Positions 1-6,142 of a stretch of 7,723 nt of DNA are shown piece by piece. The stretch comes from CAYYHA01 sp964471535 (GTDB lineage: Bacteria; Myxococcota; Myxococcia; SLRQ01): assembly GCA_964471535.1 (NCBI GenBank), contig CAYYHA010000207.1, positions 1-7,723 of the forward strand, given 5' to 3'. A model generated the notes under the pieces. That model did not search any database. It saw only the letters and a list, made by a program, of their open reading frames with translations, and was not told the DNA's origin. Each line of letters opens with the position of its first letter. Position 1 is the stretch's first letter. Made by a program: the position numbers and the translations under genes.

Positions 1-112
1 GGGTCCGAACGGTCGCGCGCGGCGGGGGGGCGGTTCCGGCCAGCCGGGCACGTCAGGCCCGGGGCGGCGGGGTAACGTGCGGCCCCGGGCCTCGTCCCTG
101 TTTGAAGGCAGA

Positions 113-117
113 GAGGA
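113..117 (+). promoter_or_regulatory. Shine-Dalgarno that fixes the start of the small secreted protein
   Basis: The bases GAGGA at 113-117 lie 8 bases before the ATG at 126. This favours ATG 126 over the upstream in-frame TTG at 102, which has no comparable site in front of it. A second GGAG at 121-124 is too close to the ATG to be the main site. I see no convincing -35/-10 pair in positions 1-112. Confidence 0.5.
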
Positions 118-125
118 ACTGGAGC

Positions 126-467
126 ATGGCACCCCGTCCGCAGAGCACCGTCGTTGCAGCGCTGCTCGCAGCCGCCCTGGCGCCGGCACTCGCCGGGGCG
201 CAGGTCGCGGCGGATGCGGGCAGCCGCCTGGGCGAGGCCGCGGGCCTCGGGCCCGACGAGGCGCAGCGGCAGGGGCTCCTCCCCGGCGAGTCGGCGGGGA
301 GCGCGCTGCCCGAGGTGCCGGGGCAGGAGGGTCTCGGACGGGGACGCAGCGCGTCCGGACGGGGGCGGAACGAGGGTGGCAAGGGCCAGTCGGACCCCGC
401 CGCGCCCTACCGCAAGGATGCCGATCACGGACCGGCGGCGCCTGGGGGGCCGGGCCGGCCCGACTGA
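126..467 (+). CDS. Small secreted or periplasmic Gly/Ala/Pro-rich protein, function unknown
   Basis: I do not recognise this 113-residue protein. Residues 1-25 look like a Sec signal peptide: a short N-terminus with Arg4, a hydrophobic Val/Ala/Leu core (9-19) and signal peptidase I sites after ALA (23) or AGA (25). There is no lipobox Cys. The mature part, about 88 residues, has roughly 20 glycines and many Ala, Pro, Arg, Glu and Asp. It has no Cys, Trp or Phe and a single Tyr, so it is probably disordered. The stretch GRGRSASGRGRNEGGKG is basic and Gly-rich. About 85% of codons end in G or C, which supports coding, but two overlapping frames are also open in this GC-rich stretch. The signal peptide and ribosome binding site are the main arguments that it is real. 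It converges on the barrel gene, so it is not in that operon. It could be a spurious frame. Confidence 0.58.
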   Translation: MAPRPQSTVVAALLAAALAPALAGAQVAADAGSRLGEAAGLGPDEAQRQGLLPGESAGSALPEVPGQEGLGRGRSASGRGRNEGGKGQSDPAAPYRKDADHGPAAPGGPGRPD

Positions 468-485
468 CGCGTGGCGCACCGCTCG

Positions 486-508
486 GGGGCGCCGCGCCTT
501 GGCGCCCC
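486..508. terminator. GC-rich hairpin between convergent genes, candidate bidirectional terminator
   Basis: GGGGCGCC (486-493) and GGCGCCCC (501-508) form a perfect 8-bp stem with a 7-base loop. It begins 19 bases after the stop of the small secreted protein gene and lies about 90 bases past the stop of the barrel gene on the other strand. No T-run follows on either strand, so it is not a canonical intrinsic terminator. Its position between converging genes makes a termination or transcript-end role plausible. The rest of 468-597 is extremely GC-rich and shows nothing else I can name. Confidence 0.42.
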
Positions 509-597
509 GCGCAGGCGCCGGCACGCACGCAGAGGTTCGCGGTGGCGCCGCCCGCCGCGGCGCTGCGGCGAGGGCGGGCCCCGCCTAGGCCCCGTCG

Positions 598-1209
598 CTA
601 GAAGCGCAGGCGGTAGCCGAGGAAGAGGTTCAGGGCACCGGCGTTCGTTGCCTGGAGGACCAGGCCGTCCACCGCCGCCCAGGCGAGCTGCAGCTCGGCG
701 AGGAGGTGGCCCGGGCCCAGGGCGTACTCGGTACCGGCGGCGACCGAAAGCCCCACGTCGCTCGCCGTCTCCTCGTTCTTGCCGAAGTCCTGACCACCCG
801 CCTCGGCCTCCACGAGGGTGCGGGTGAGGAAGAGCCGCGGCCCCGCCGAGGCATAGGGGAAGATCCGCTCCGAGCCGATGTCGAGCCGGTAGAGGATCCC
901 GAGGGTCACCGCCAGGGTCTGGCGGGTCAGGCGATAGGTGGTGGTGCTCGGCTCGGGGAGCCGCGGGTCGGCGGCGAGCTCCCCCTCGGCGGTGGGGGCG
1001 CTGTAGTGCCCCGAGGCGAAGAGGGTCATGGGCCCGAAGCCGTAGCCGACCTCCAGCTCCGGGGAGAAGGCCGCGCCAAAGGGACCGAAGGGCTGGCCGA
1101 AGCTGCCGCCGAGGCGCAGGCCCACCAGGGGGCCGCCCTCGGTCTCGGCGAGTGCGGGCCAGGGTCCGACGAGGAGTGCAAGGACGAGCAGGGTCTTCAG
1201 GCGACGCAT
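598..1209 (-). CDS. Small outer-membrane beta-barrel protein (about 8 strands), partner gene of the giant lipoprotein
   Basis: This 203-residue protein has a classic outer-membrane layout. Residues 1-21 are a Sec signal peptide (MRRLK, a Leu/Val/Ala core, ALA then Glu22 at the cleavage site). The mature chain consists of amphipathic segments separated by turns. I count about eight strand-like stretches: near 28-37, 51-58, 61-70, 97-109, 116-128, 152-163, 167-178 and 192-203. The last strand, NLFLGYRLRF, ends in Phe, the usual BAM recognition signal. The longest extracellular-type loops are near 71-96 (Pro/Glu-rich) and 131-151 (acidic, Gly-rich). The size fits an OmpA-transmembrane or OmpW-like 8-stranded fold, but I cannot assign a family. 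ATG 1209 is chosen for the signal peptide and ribosome binding site; the frame stays open further upstream only inside the lipoprotein gene. It is the second gene of an operon, 8 bases after the lipoprotein stop. There are no Cys residues. Confidence 0.92.
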   Translation of the reverse strand: MRRLKTLLVLALLVGPWPALAETEGGPLVGLRLGGSFGQPFGPFGAAFSPELEVGYGFGPMTLFASGHYSAPTAEGELAADPRLPEPSTTTYRLTRQTLAVTLGILYRLDIGSERIFPYASAGPRLFLTRTLVEAEAGGQDFGKNEETASDVGLSVAAGTEYALGPGHLLAELQLAWAAVDGLVLQATNAGALNLFLGYRLRF

Positions 1210-1214
1210 GGCGG

Positions 1215-1219
1215 ACCTC
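1215..1219 (-). promoter_or_regulatory. Barrel-gene Shine-Dalgarno embedded in the lipoprotein stop codon
   Basis: Read on the minus strand the junction is TGAGGTCCGCCATG. The lipoprotein stop TGA (1220-1218) shares bases with the Shine-Dalgarno GAGGT (1219-1215), which lies 5 bases before the barrel ATG at 1209. This arrangement suggests translational coupling by terminating ribosomes, and there is no room for a separate promoter in the gap. Confidence 0.75.
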
Positions 1220-4200
1220 ACTGGACGGTGCGATCGACGGAGGCGGTGACGGCGACGCCGTTGTAGCCGCCGGAGACGAAGAAGAAGGCGCTCTCCTGAG
1301 CGGCGGCGCAGTACACCCGCGGCTCGGACATGGAGATGCCGAGGCTGTTCCAGGCGTCGGGCTCGAGGTCCGGCGGTACGCTGGAGCAACCGGAACCGGT
1401 CGAGGTGCACATCTCTGCGGAGACGCCGCTGTCCGAGCCGCCGGTGCCGCCGCCGAAGAGGTAGAGGAAGCCGCTGCCGTCGCCATAGCCGGCGCCGCGG
1501 CGGTCGTTGGACACGCTGCGGTTCACCGCGGTGAAGGCAGGGATGTCCCCGCCGGCGGGCACCTGTGCTGCGTCCACGGCGCCGGTCGCTCCCAAGGGAC
1601 CTTCGCCGGGGCCCACGTAGATCCAGTGGTTGCCTGCGCCGACGGGTGGAAGGTCCACCTCGTCGACCAGCCAGGCGCCGACATAGGCCCTGCTGTTTTG
1701 CAAGGTGCCGGTGCCCGTGCTCCACCCGGACAGGGTGTGGGTCTCGCTCGCCTTGGGCTGCGCCGGCGGGTGGATGGTCACCGAGAGATAGGCATAGGAG
1801 TCCAGGTACCCGCCCGCGTCGCGGCCGCCGAGGGCATAGAGGTGCCACAGGTTCGGGGTGGCGGGGTCGGGGGCGGCGACCACCGCGTGGGCCTCACGGG
1901 CTGCCGGCAGGAGGTCGACCGCGTGCCACACCCCCAGGGAGCCGGGGGGCAGCGGGGTGACCGCAGGGTCGGTGGCCACCGTTCCGTCGTCGGTGTAGGT
2001 GACCGCCCCGCCGCCGCTCACCTCGGCGAGCAGCTCCACCGCATCGGCGCCTAGGTCCGGTCCCGGCGTCCGGTAGATGCGGTAGCCCGCGGCGCCGGGG
2101 ATGGGATCCCACTGCAGGGTCAGCTCCACCCCGGAGACGGCGGGAATCTGCACCACCAGCGTTTCACCTGGCAGCGATTCGCCGCCAGGGTTGGCCGGGT
2201 CGGAGGCGGGGAAGAGGGCGGAGACCCGGTAGAACCACCGGCCCGCTCCGAGGCCGCTGACGTCCGAGTCGAGCGACAGGGAGAGGTCGACGATCTCGGG
2301 CGTGTCCAAGGGATCGAGGATCTGAGCCCGGTAGGTGCTGTCGGCGGCGGCCGTGCCATCGGATCCGCCCACGGCGTAGATGAAGCGGCCGATGCGCGCC
2401 GCACCCAGGAAGGTGCGGGGCTCCGGCAGGGCGTGTCGCTCCTGCCGGAAGGCGCCCATGTTGCCGAAGACCCCTACCTGCGAGGCTTCCACCGAGGCAT
2501 GGACCGAGCTGCCATCGTCCCCGCCGATGGCGTAGACGAAGCGGCTGGTGTCGGTGGGCCGGGCAGCCACCAAGGCGTGCCCCTGGCGGGGGGTGGTCAT
2601 GGGGGGCGCCGCCGTCCAGGGGAAGAGGTTCTGGGCCGGGTTCTTGAGGGAGATGGCCGAGTAGGTGAACGAGGCGCCGTCCGAGTTGGTGAGGATCACC
2701 AGACACACCGTCCCGGTGGGATAGAGATCGGTGGGGAAGATGGCGTCCACCGAGCTGTCGGTGAGCGTTGCGGCGAGGACCGTTGCGGCGACCGTGGATT
2801 CGGTGCCGTCCGGTTCACGGCAGTGCATGTCCACGGTGACCCCGGAGGTGTCGAAGTGCTCGCCCAGCACGGTGGCGGTCTGCGGCGTGTTGTTGTCGAG
2901 GGAGGCTGGCTGCACCGCCGTGATTCGCGGCGGCTCGGCGGAGGTCACGGTGAGGCCGCCGGTGAGGAGCCCGACCGTCCCATCGGGGTTGACCACGACC
3001 AGGTCGTAGACCCCTGGGGACATGTTCGCCGGGACCACCGCCGAGAGGGTCTTGTCGTCCTGGAAGACCACGGCCCGCAGCGCCGTGGCGAAGACCCCCG
3101 GCTGCGGCGGGTTCGGCGAGAGGTAGGCGCGGGGCGTGTCCACGAAGCCGACCTGGCCCATGGGAACGGGATCGGTGGCCCGGATGGTCACCGCGGTGCG
3201 GCGGGTGGGGGAGACGTAGGCGGGGTCGATGGAGTCGACGGCCACCGTGAGGGTGTCGGTGAGGGTCAGTCCGGCGGGGAGCGTGCCCACGCAGCCGACA
3301 TCGCTGGTCACCCGCACGTCGTAGGCCCCGGCCGGCAGCCCGGCGGGCACCTCGGCGAAGATCCGGTTGAACTGCCCCGGCGCCGAGCTGGCGACGAGCG
3401 GCGTCACCGTGCCCTGGGCGTCGATGAGCTCGACGGCGCTGGTGGGCGCATCCAGACCCGAGATGTAGACGGTGACCTGGAAGGACGCCCCGTTGTACAG
3501 CACCGGTGGGTCGACGAAGAAGACGAAGGGCTCGGGCTTGACGTCGACCACGCCGGCGACGGTGTCCTCACAGCCGCCGCCGTTGTCGAGCGTGAGGTCG
3601 TAGCTCCCCGGGGGCACCGATCCGGCCAGCCAGGTGGCGTCGGCCCGGGTGCTGCCCGTCACGGTGACCGAGTCGGCGTCGTAGGTGGTGCCGCTCTGGG
3701 GATCGACGAGTGCCACGGTCGCGCCGGGCGCGATATCCGTGCCGGTGAGGGTGAGGGTGTAGTCCACGTTCTCGCAGACCGCCGCCGGCGAGACCTGGGT
3801 GAGGGTGGGGGGCGTGAACACCGAGAGGATGCCGGTCGCACTCTCGCCGCACCCGCTCGGGTCGGGATTGGTCACCGTCACCGGGACGTCGCTCTGGGTG
3901 AGGCTGCCCGAGGCGACGAAGACCTGGATGCCGTCGCAGCTCTCCACGGTGAGCCCGGCGACGTCGAGCGGCGTACAATCCACCATCGCGGTGACCGGGT
4001 AGGGATTGCCCGCGAGCAGGACGCTGGGGGTGTTCCCATCGATGCGGAGCAGGCCGGTGCCCCGAATCTCCAGGGTCTGGTCCCCGCCCACGCTGCAGAA
4101 GCCACCGGGGACGGCCCCGGTGAGGGTGAGCGTGGGGGGGACGTCGAGGACCGTCGTCGACGCGCCGGCGCACGCGACGGGGGGTGGGTTGGTGACCACT

Positions 4201-5930
4201 ACCTCCGGCTCGCCGGGGCTCAAGGACCCTGCCGCTGCGGTCACGGTGATCTCGGTGCAGCGCTCCACCGAGAGGCTTCCGATGGTGTCCGGGGCGCAGC
4301 CGGCGACCGCATCGACGGAGACCGGGACGCCACCGATCTGCACCTCGGGATCGGCGCCACCGATGCGCAAGAAGCCCGTCCCGCGGACGATGAGGCTGCG
4401 GTCGCCGTCGTCGGTGCACACCAGCGCCGGCTCCACCGCGTCGACGGTGGGGGGATCGACCAGCGGGATGGGCTCCGACCAGGTGGAGGTGCACCCCGCC
4501 GGGGCCGGGTTTTCCACGGCGACGCCGACCTCCGGCGGGGTCTGGTCGGATCCCACGAAGGTGATCGAGAGGGTGGTGCACTGCTCCACCGGGATGCCGG
4601 CGAGGGTCGAAGCGGTGCAGTCCGAGGGCACCACCGCCGAGGGGTCGAGCGGCGTCCCGTCGAGGGTGACGGTGGGCACCGTCCCGTCCACGGTGAGGAA
4701 GCCGGTGCCGGTGAGGACCAGGGTCTGCGGTCCGTCGGTGTTGCAGGCGGCCGGCGGCTGCACATCGGTGATCACCGGCGGGGGCACGAGCGCGATGACG
4801 GCGCTCGCGCTGCCCGAGCAGCCTGCGGGGTCGGGGTTGGTCACTGTCAGCTCCGGCTCGCTCACAGCGGTGACCATCGCCTGGGGTACGGTGACGGAAA
4901 GCTCGGTGCAGCTTCGGACCGTGTGGCCCTGCGTCTGGAGCTCGGTGCAGCCGCCCGCGGCGGTCACCGGGACCGCTTCGCCGCCCACCGTGACCGCCGG
5001 GAGGGCGCCGTCGATCTCGAGGAAGCCCTCACCGTAGACGGTGACCGGCCGGTCCCCCTCGTCGACACAGAGGAGGGCCGGCTCGACCCGGTCGAGGGTG
5101 GGGGGTGCGACGATGCGCACTTGCAGCGTCTCCTCGGTCTGGCAGCCGGCGCTGCCCGGATTGGCGAGGACCAGGTCGTGGAGGCCGGGCGCGAGCGCAT
5201 CCTGTGCCAAGGTGAAGGTCGCCGAGGTGCACAGCGCTGCGTCGATCCCCTCGTGGGGGATTTTGGTGCAGCCGTCGAGCTGGGGATCCTCGAAGCGGCT
5301 ATCGCCCGTCTGGAGCACCGGCGCTGTCTCCCCTTCCCGCAGGAAGGTCGAGCCGGTGAGGACGAGCGCGCGGGCCCCTTCGGCGAGGCAGAGGATGCCG
5401 GGGCTGGGGTCGCCATCGAAGGCGGGGCGCGGGAGCACCGCGAGCGCGCCGGGCGTCTGTCCCTGTGCGGTGTTGGGGTTTTTCACCTCCACGTCGAAGA
5501 GGCCCGGGGCCAATCGGCCGTCCTCCGGCCCCTCGAGGGCCTGGTCCACGACGAAGGTCATCTCCGACGGGCTTTGCCAGGAGAGCTTCTCCGCGTTGGG
5601 TCCGTCGGGCCGGCCCGAGTAGGTGAGGGAGAAGGCCTCCGCCTCCCCGCCGGCCAGGTCCGAGCGCCGCCGCAGCGTCAGAGCGGGAAGTGCGGCCTCG
5701 GGATCCTCCGGGATACCCACGGGCAGGGGAGAGAAGCCCTTGCCCCGCACCTTCACCTCGGTGGTGAGCTGGTCCCGGCAGACGAGTCCCGGCTGCACTG
5801 GCAGGTCCTGACCCGCTGCAGGCGGGTCGATCTCTGGCTGTGGGCCGGTGACCGCGTCGGGGCAGCCGGAGAGCATCCCTCCGAGTAGAAGGATCGAGCA
5901 GGTGAGTACACACCACCGGAGACGCAGCAT
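1218..5930 (-). CDS. Giant outer-membrane lipoprotein with IPT/TIG-like repeats, kelch-like repeats and an inserted FN3-like domain
   Basis: This 1570-residue protein starts with a type II signal peptide: MLRLRW, a hydrophobic core, then lipobox L20-S-G-C23. Asp is not at +2 (Pro24 is), so sorting to the outer membrane is likely. After a Pro-rich linker (24-45) come about ten Ig-like units of IPT/TIG type: 45-166, 167-275, 276-383, 384-492, 493-597, 598-706, 707-799, 800-892, 893-997 and 998-1098. They share G-T-G-F-L, G-x-P-V and T-N-P-D-P-x-G-C signatures. Units 167-706 each carry four regularly spaced cysteines. From 1101 on there are kelch-like motifs with a (Y/F)xxGG core near 1133, 1185, 1365, 1438 (degenerate), 1490 and 1551, interrupted at about 1222-1326 by an FN3-like domain containing GYRIYR. 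The start is supported by AGGAGG (5945-5940), 9 bases before the ATG. IPT and kelch folds usually bind proteins or glycans, so adhesion or surface recognition is likely; I see no enzyme motif. It leads the operon with the barrel gene. The exact function is unknown. Confidence 0.95.
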   Translation of the reverse strand: MLRLRWCVLTCSILLLGGMLSGCPDAVTGPQPEIDPPAAGQDLPVQPGLVCRDQLTTEVKVRGKGFSPLPVGIPEDPEAALPALTLRRRSDLAGGEAEAFSLTYSGRPDGPNAEKLSWQSPSEMTFVVDQALEGPEDGRLAPGLFDVEVKNPNTAQGQTPGALAVLPRPAFDGDPSPGILCLAEGARALVLTGSTFLREGETAPVLQTGDSRFEDPQLDGCTKIPHEGIDAALCTSATFTLAQDALAPGLHDLVLANPGSAGCQTEETLQVRIVAPPTLDRVEPALLCVDEGDRPVTVYGEGFLEIDGALPAVTVGGEAVPVTAAGGCTELQTQGHTVRSCTELSVTVPQAMVTAVSEPELTVTNPDPAGCSGSASAVIALVPPPVITDVQPPAACNTDGPQTLVLTGTGFLTVDGTVPTVTLDGTPLDPSAVVPSDCTASTLAGIPVEQCTTLSITFVGSDQTPPEVGVAVENPAPAGCTSTWSEPIPLVDPPTVDAVEPALVCTDDGDRSLIVRGTGFLRIGGADPEVQIGGVPVSVDAVAGCAPDTIGSLSVERCTEITVTAAAGSLSPGEPEVVVTNPPPVACAGASTTVLDVPPTLTLTGAVPGGFCSVGGDQTLEIRGTGLLRIDGNTPSVLLAGNPYPVTAMVDCTPLDVAGLTVESCDGIQVFVASGSLTQSDVPVTVTNPDPSGCGESATGILSVFTPPTLTQVSPAAVCENVDYTLTLTGTDIAPGATVALVDPQSGTTYDADSVTVTGSTRADATWLAGSVPPGSYDLTLDNGGGCEDTVAGVVDVKPEPFVFFVDPPVLYNGASFQVTVYISGLDAPTSAVELIDAQGTVTPLVASSAPGQFNRIFAEVPAGLPAGAYDVRVTSDVGCVGTLPAGLTLTDTLTVAVDSIDPAYVSPTRRTAVTIRATDPVPMGQVGFVDTPRAYLSPNPPQPGVFATALRAVVFQDDKTLSAVVPANMSPGVYDLVVVNPDGTVGLLTGGLTVTSAEPPRITAVQPASLDNNTPQTATVLGEHFDTSGVTVDMHCREPDGTESTVAATVLAATLTDSSVDAIFPTDLYPTGTVCLVILTNSDGASFTYSAISLKNPAQNLFPWTAAPPMTTPRQGHALVAARPTDTSRFVYAIGGDDGSSVHASVEASQVGVFGNMGAFRQERHALPEPRTFLGAARIGRFIYAVGGSDGTAAADSTYRAQILDPLDTPEIVDLSLSLDSDVSGLGAGRWFYRVSALFPASDPANPGGESLPGETLVVQIPAVSGVELTLQWDPIPGAAGYRIYRTPGPDLGADAVELLAEVSGGGAVTYTDDGTVATDPAVTPLPPGSLGVWHAVDLLPAAREAHAVVAAPDPATPNLWHLYALGGRDAGGYLDSYAYLSVTIHPPAQPKASETHTLSGWSTGTGTLQNSRAYVGAWLVDEVDLPPVGAGNHWIYVGPGEGPLGATGAVDAAQVPAGGDIPAFTAVNRSVSNDRRGAGYGDGSGFLYLFGGGTGGSDSGVSAEMCTSTGSGCSSVPPDLEPDAWNSLGISMSEPRVYCAAAQESAFFFVSGGYNGVAVTASVDRTVQ
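1221..2615 (-). other. Kelch-like propeller region of the lipoprotein, split by an FN3-like domain
   Basis: This segment encodes residues 1106-1570. Two kelch-like motifs (YAIGGDDG at 1133, YAVGGSDG at 1185) are followed by an FN3-like domain at about 1222-1326 (nucleotides 2267-1953), with a WFYRVSAL strand, QWDPIPGAAGYRIYR and a closing YTDDGT strand. Kelch motifs then resume: YALGGRDA at 1365, a degenerate YVGPGEG at 1438, YLFGGG at 1490 and FVSGGYNG at 1551. Six motifs would suit a six-bladed propeller closed near the C-terminus, with the FN3 projecting from the boundary between blades 2 and 3. The motifs are seen directly; propeller closure and the blade count are inference. Cys1508, Cys1515 and Cys1541 lie in the last two blades. 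Confidence 0.72.
3813..5432 (-). repeat. Five tandem four-cysteine Ig-like (IPT/TIG-type) units within the lipoprotein
   Basis: The units run from residues 167-275 (5432-5106), 276-383 (5105-4782), 384-492 (4781-4455), 493-597 (4454-4140) and 598-706 (4139-3813). Their cysteines are at 181/221/234/263, 288/328/341/371, 396/438/451/480, 505/545/558/587 and 612/652/665/694. The steps are 40-42, exactly 13 and 29-30 residues, and the first cysteine recurs every 107-109 residues. Most units open with PP(T/V) and all but the first carry G-(T/E)-G-(F/L)-L, x-G-x-x-P, and N-P-x-P-x-x-C near the end. The DNA has diverged but still shows relatedness: 4426-4460 and 5077-5111 match at about 29 of 35 bases. 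This indicates old internal duplication, not recent expansion. Confidence 0.88.
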
Positions 5931-6027
5931 CGTTCCTTCCCTCCTCTCTCGTGGGTTGCCGCGGCAAGGTCTGCCGACCGGGAGACGACAGCCCGGTTAA
6001 GATGTTACCGCTCAAATCACTGGACGG

Positions 6028-6039
6028 GGTGACGTCACC
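6028..6039. promoter_or_regulatory. Perfect 12-bp palindrome, candidate operator
   Basis: GGTGACGTCACC is a perfect inverted repeat with no spacer. It lies about 98 bases upstream of the lipoprotein ATG, 8 bases beyond the AT-rich island, and would overlap the -35 area of the tentative promoter. A dimeric transcription factor could bind there. I cannot assign it to a regulator family. A chance 12-bp palindrome in a 212-base region is expected at only about 5%, so it is suggestive but not proof. Confidence 0.35.
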
Positions 6040-6059
6040 GGTCCTGGCGTGCGTCTCTG

Positions 6060-6073
6060 AGCCCAACAGGGCT
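6060..6073. terminator. Short stem-loop between the SEC-C gene and the lipoprotein gene
   Basis: AGCCC (6060-6064) and GGGCT (6069-6073) form a perfect 5-bp stem closing a 4-base loop, about 70 bases past the SEC-C gene stop. There is no T-run on either strand. It might contribute to transcript termination for the SEC-C gene, but a stem this short is common by chance in GC-rich DNA. Confidence 0.2.
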
Positions 6074-6088
6074 GCCTTCTCGGCGGTG

Positions 6089-6118
6089 GCGGCGAATCGG
6101 CGGCAGAGGGATCGCCGC
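6089..6118 (-). terminator. Weak hairpin just downstream of the SEC-C gene
   Basis: GCGGCGA (6089-6095) and TCGCCGC (6112-6118) can form a 7-bp stem with a 16-base loop, beginning 25 bases past the SEC-C stop codon. The loop is large and no T-run follows, so this is only a weak terminator candidate. The local (CGG)-rich composition makes chance pairing likely. Confidence 0.22.
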
Positions 6119-6142
6119 TTGGCCTACGCAGACCGCTCCACC

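Larger units (their letters stand above)
5931..6142 (-). promoter_or_regulatory. Intergenic region with the presumed promoter of the lipoprotein-barrel operon
   Basis: This 212-base gap separates the SEC-C gene from the lipoprotein gene, both on the minus strand. It holds the lipoprotein Shine-Dalgarno (5945-5940) and an island at 5997-6019 that is clearly more AT-rich than its surroundings. A weak -10-like TAACAT reads on the minus strand at 6007-6002. The bases 17 positions further upstream are ACCCCG, which is no match to a sigma-70 -35 box. If this is the promoter it is weak, activator-dependent or uses another sigma factor. The distance from the SEC-C gene and the AT-rich island make an independent promoter here likely, but its exact position is a guess. 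Confidence 0.35.

Noticed and set aside
1..75. Possible C-terminal end of an upstream gene, ending at the TAA at 73-75
   Set aside because: Only 24 codons of Arg/Gly/Ala-rich translation are visible, and the other two plus frames are equally open, so there is no support for coding.
77..601. Two further overlapping plus-strand frames (77-601 and 154-588) around the small secreted protein
   Set aside because: Both give Arg/Gly/Ala/Pro-rich translations typical of out-of-frame GC-rich DNA, with no signal peptide or good ribosome binding site.
425..1486. Long minus-strand frame overlapping the barrel gene
   Set aside because: Its translation is low-complexity Arg/Pro/Ala-rich and is a frame shadow of the well-supported barrel gene.
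1210..1848. Upstream in-frame extension of the barrel gene to a start at 1848
   Set aside because: The extension is Arg-rich, lies inside the lipoprotein coding region in another frame, and would bury the clear signal peptide beginning at 1209.
3813..5432. The regular repeats as a CRISPR array or recent tandem duplication
   Set aside because: The periodicity is in a single long coding frame at about 107 residues, and the DNA copies are well diverged, so this is an old protein-domain repeat.
2433..5888. An 1151-codon open frame on the plus strand, antisense to the lipoprotein gene
   Set aside because: It is in exact codon register with the lipoprotein gene, so its lack of stops only means that the sense gene avoids TTA, CTA and TCA codons, as expected at high GC. 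The translation is His/Gly/Arg/Asp-rich with no recognisable domain, while the sense strand has a lipobox, repeats and kelch motifs.
5964..5980. Sigma-54-like element (GGCAGACCTTGC on the minus strand)
   Set aside because: The GG and GC elements are separated by 8 bases, whereas sigma-54 promoters require 10.
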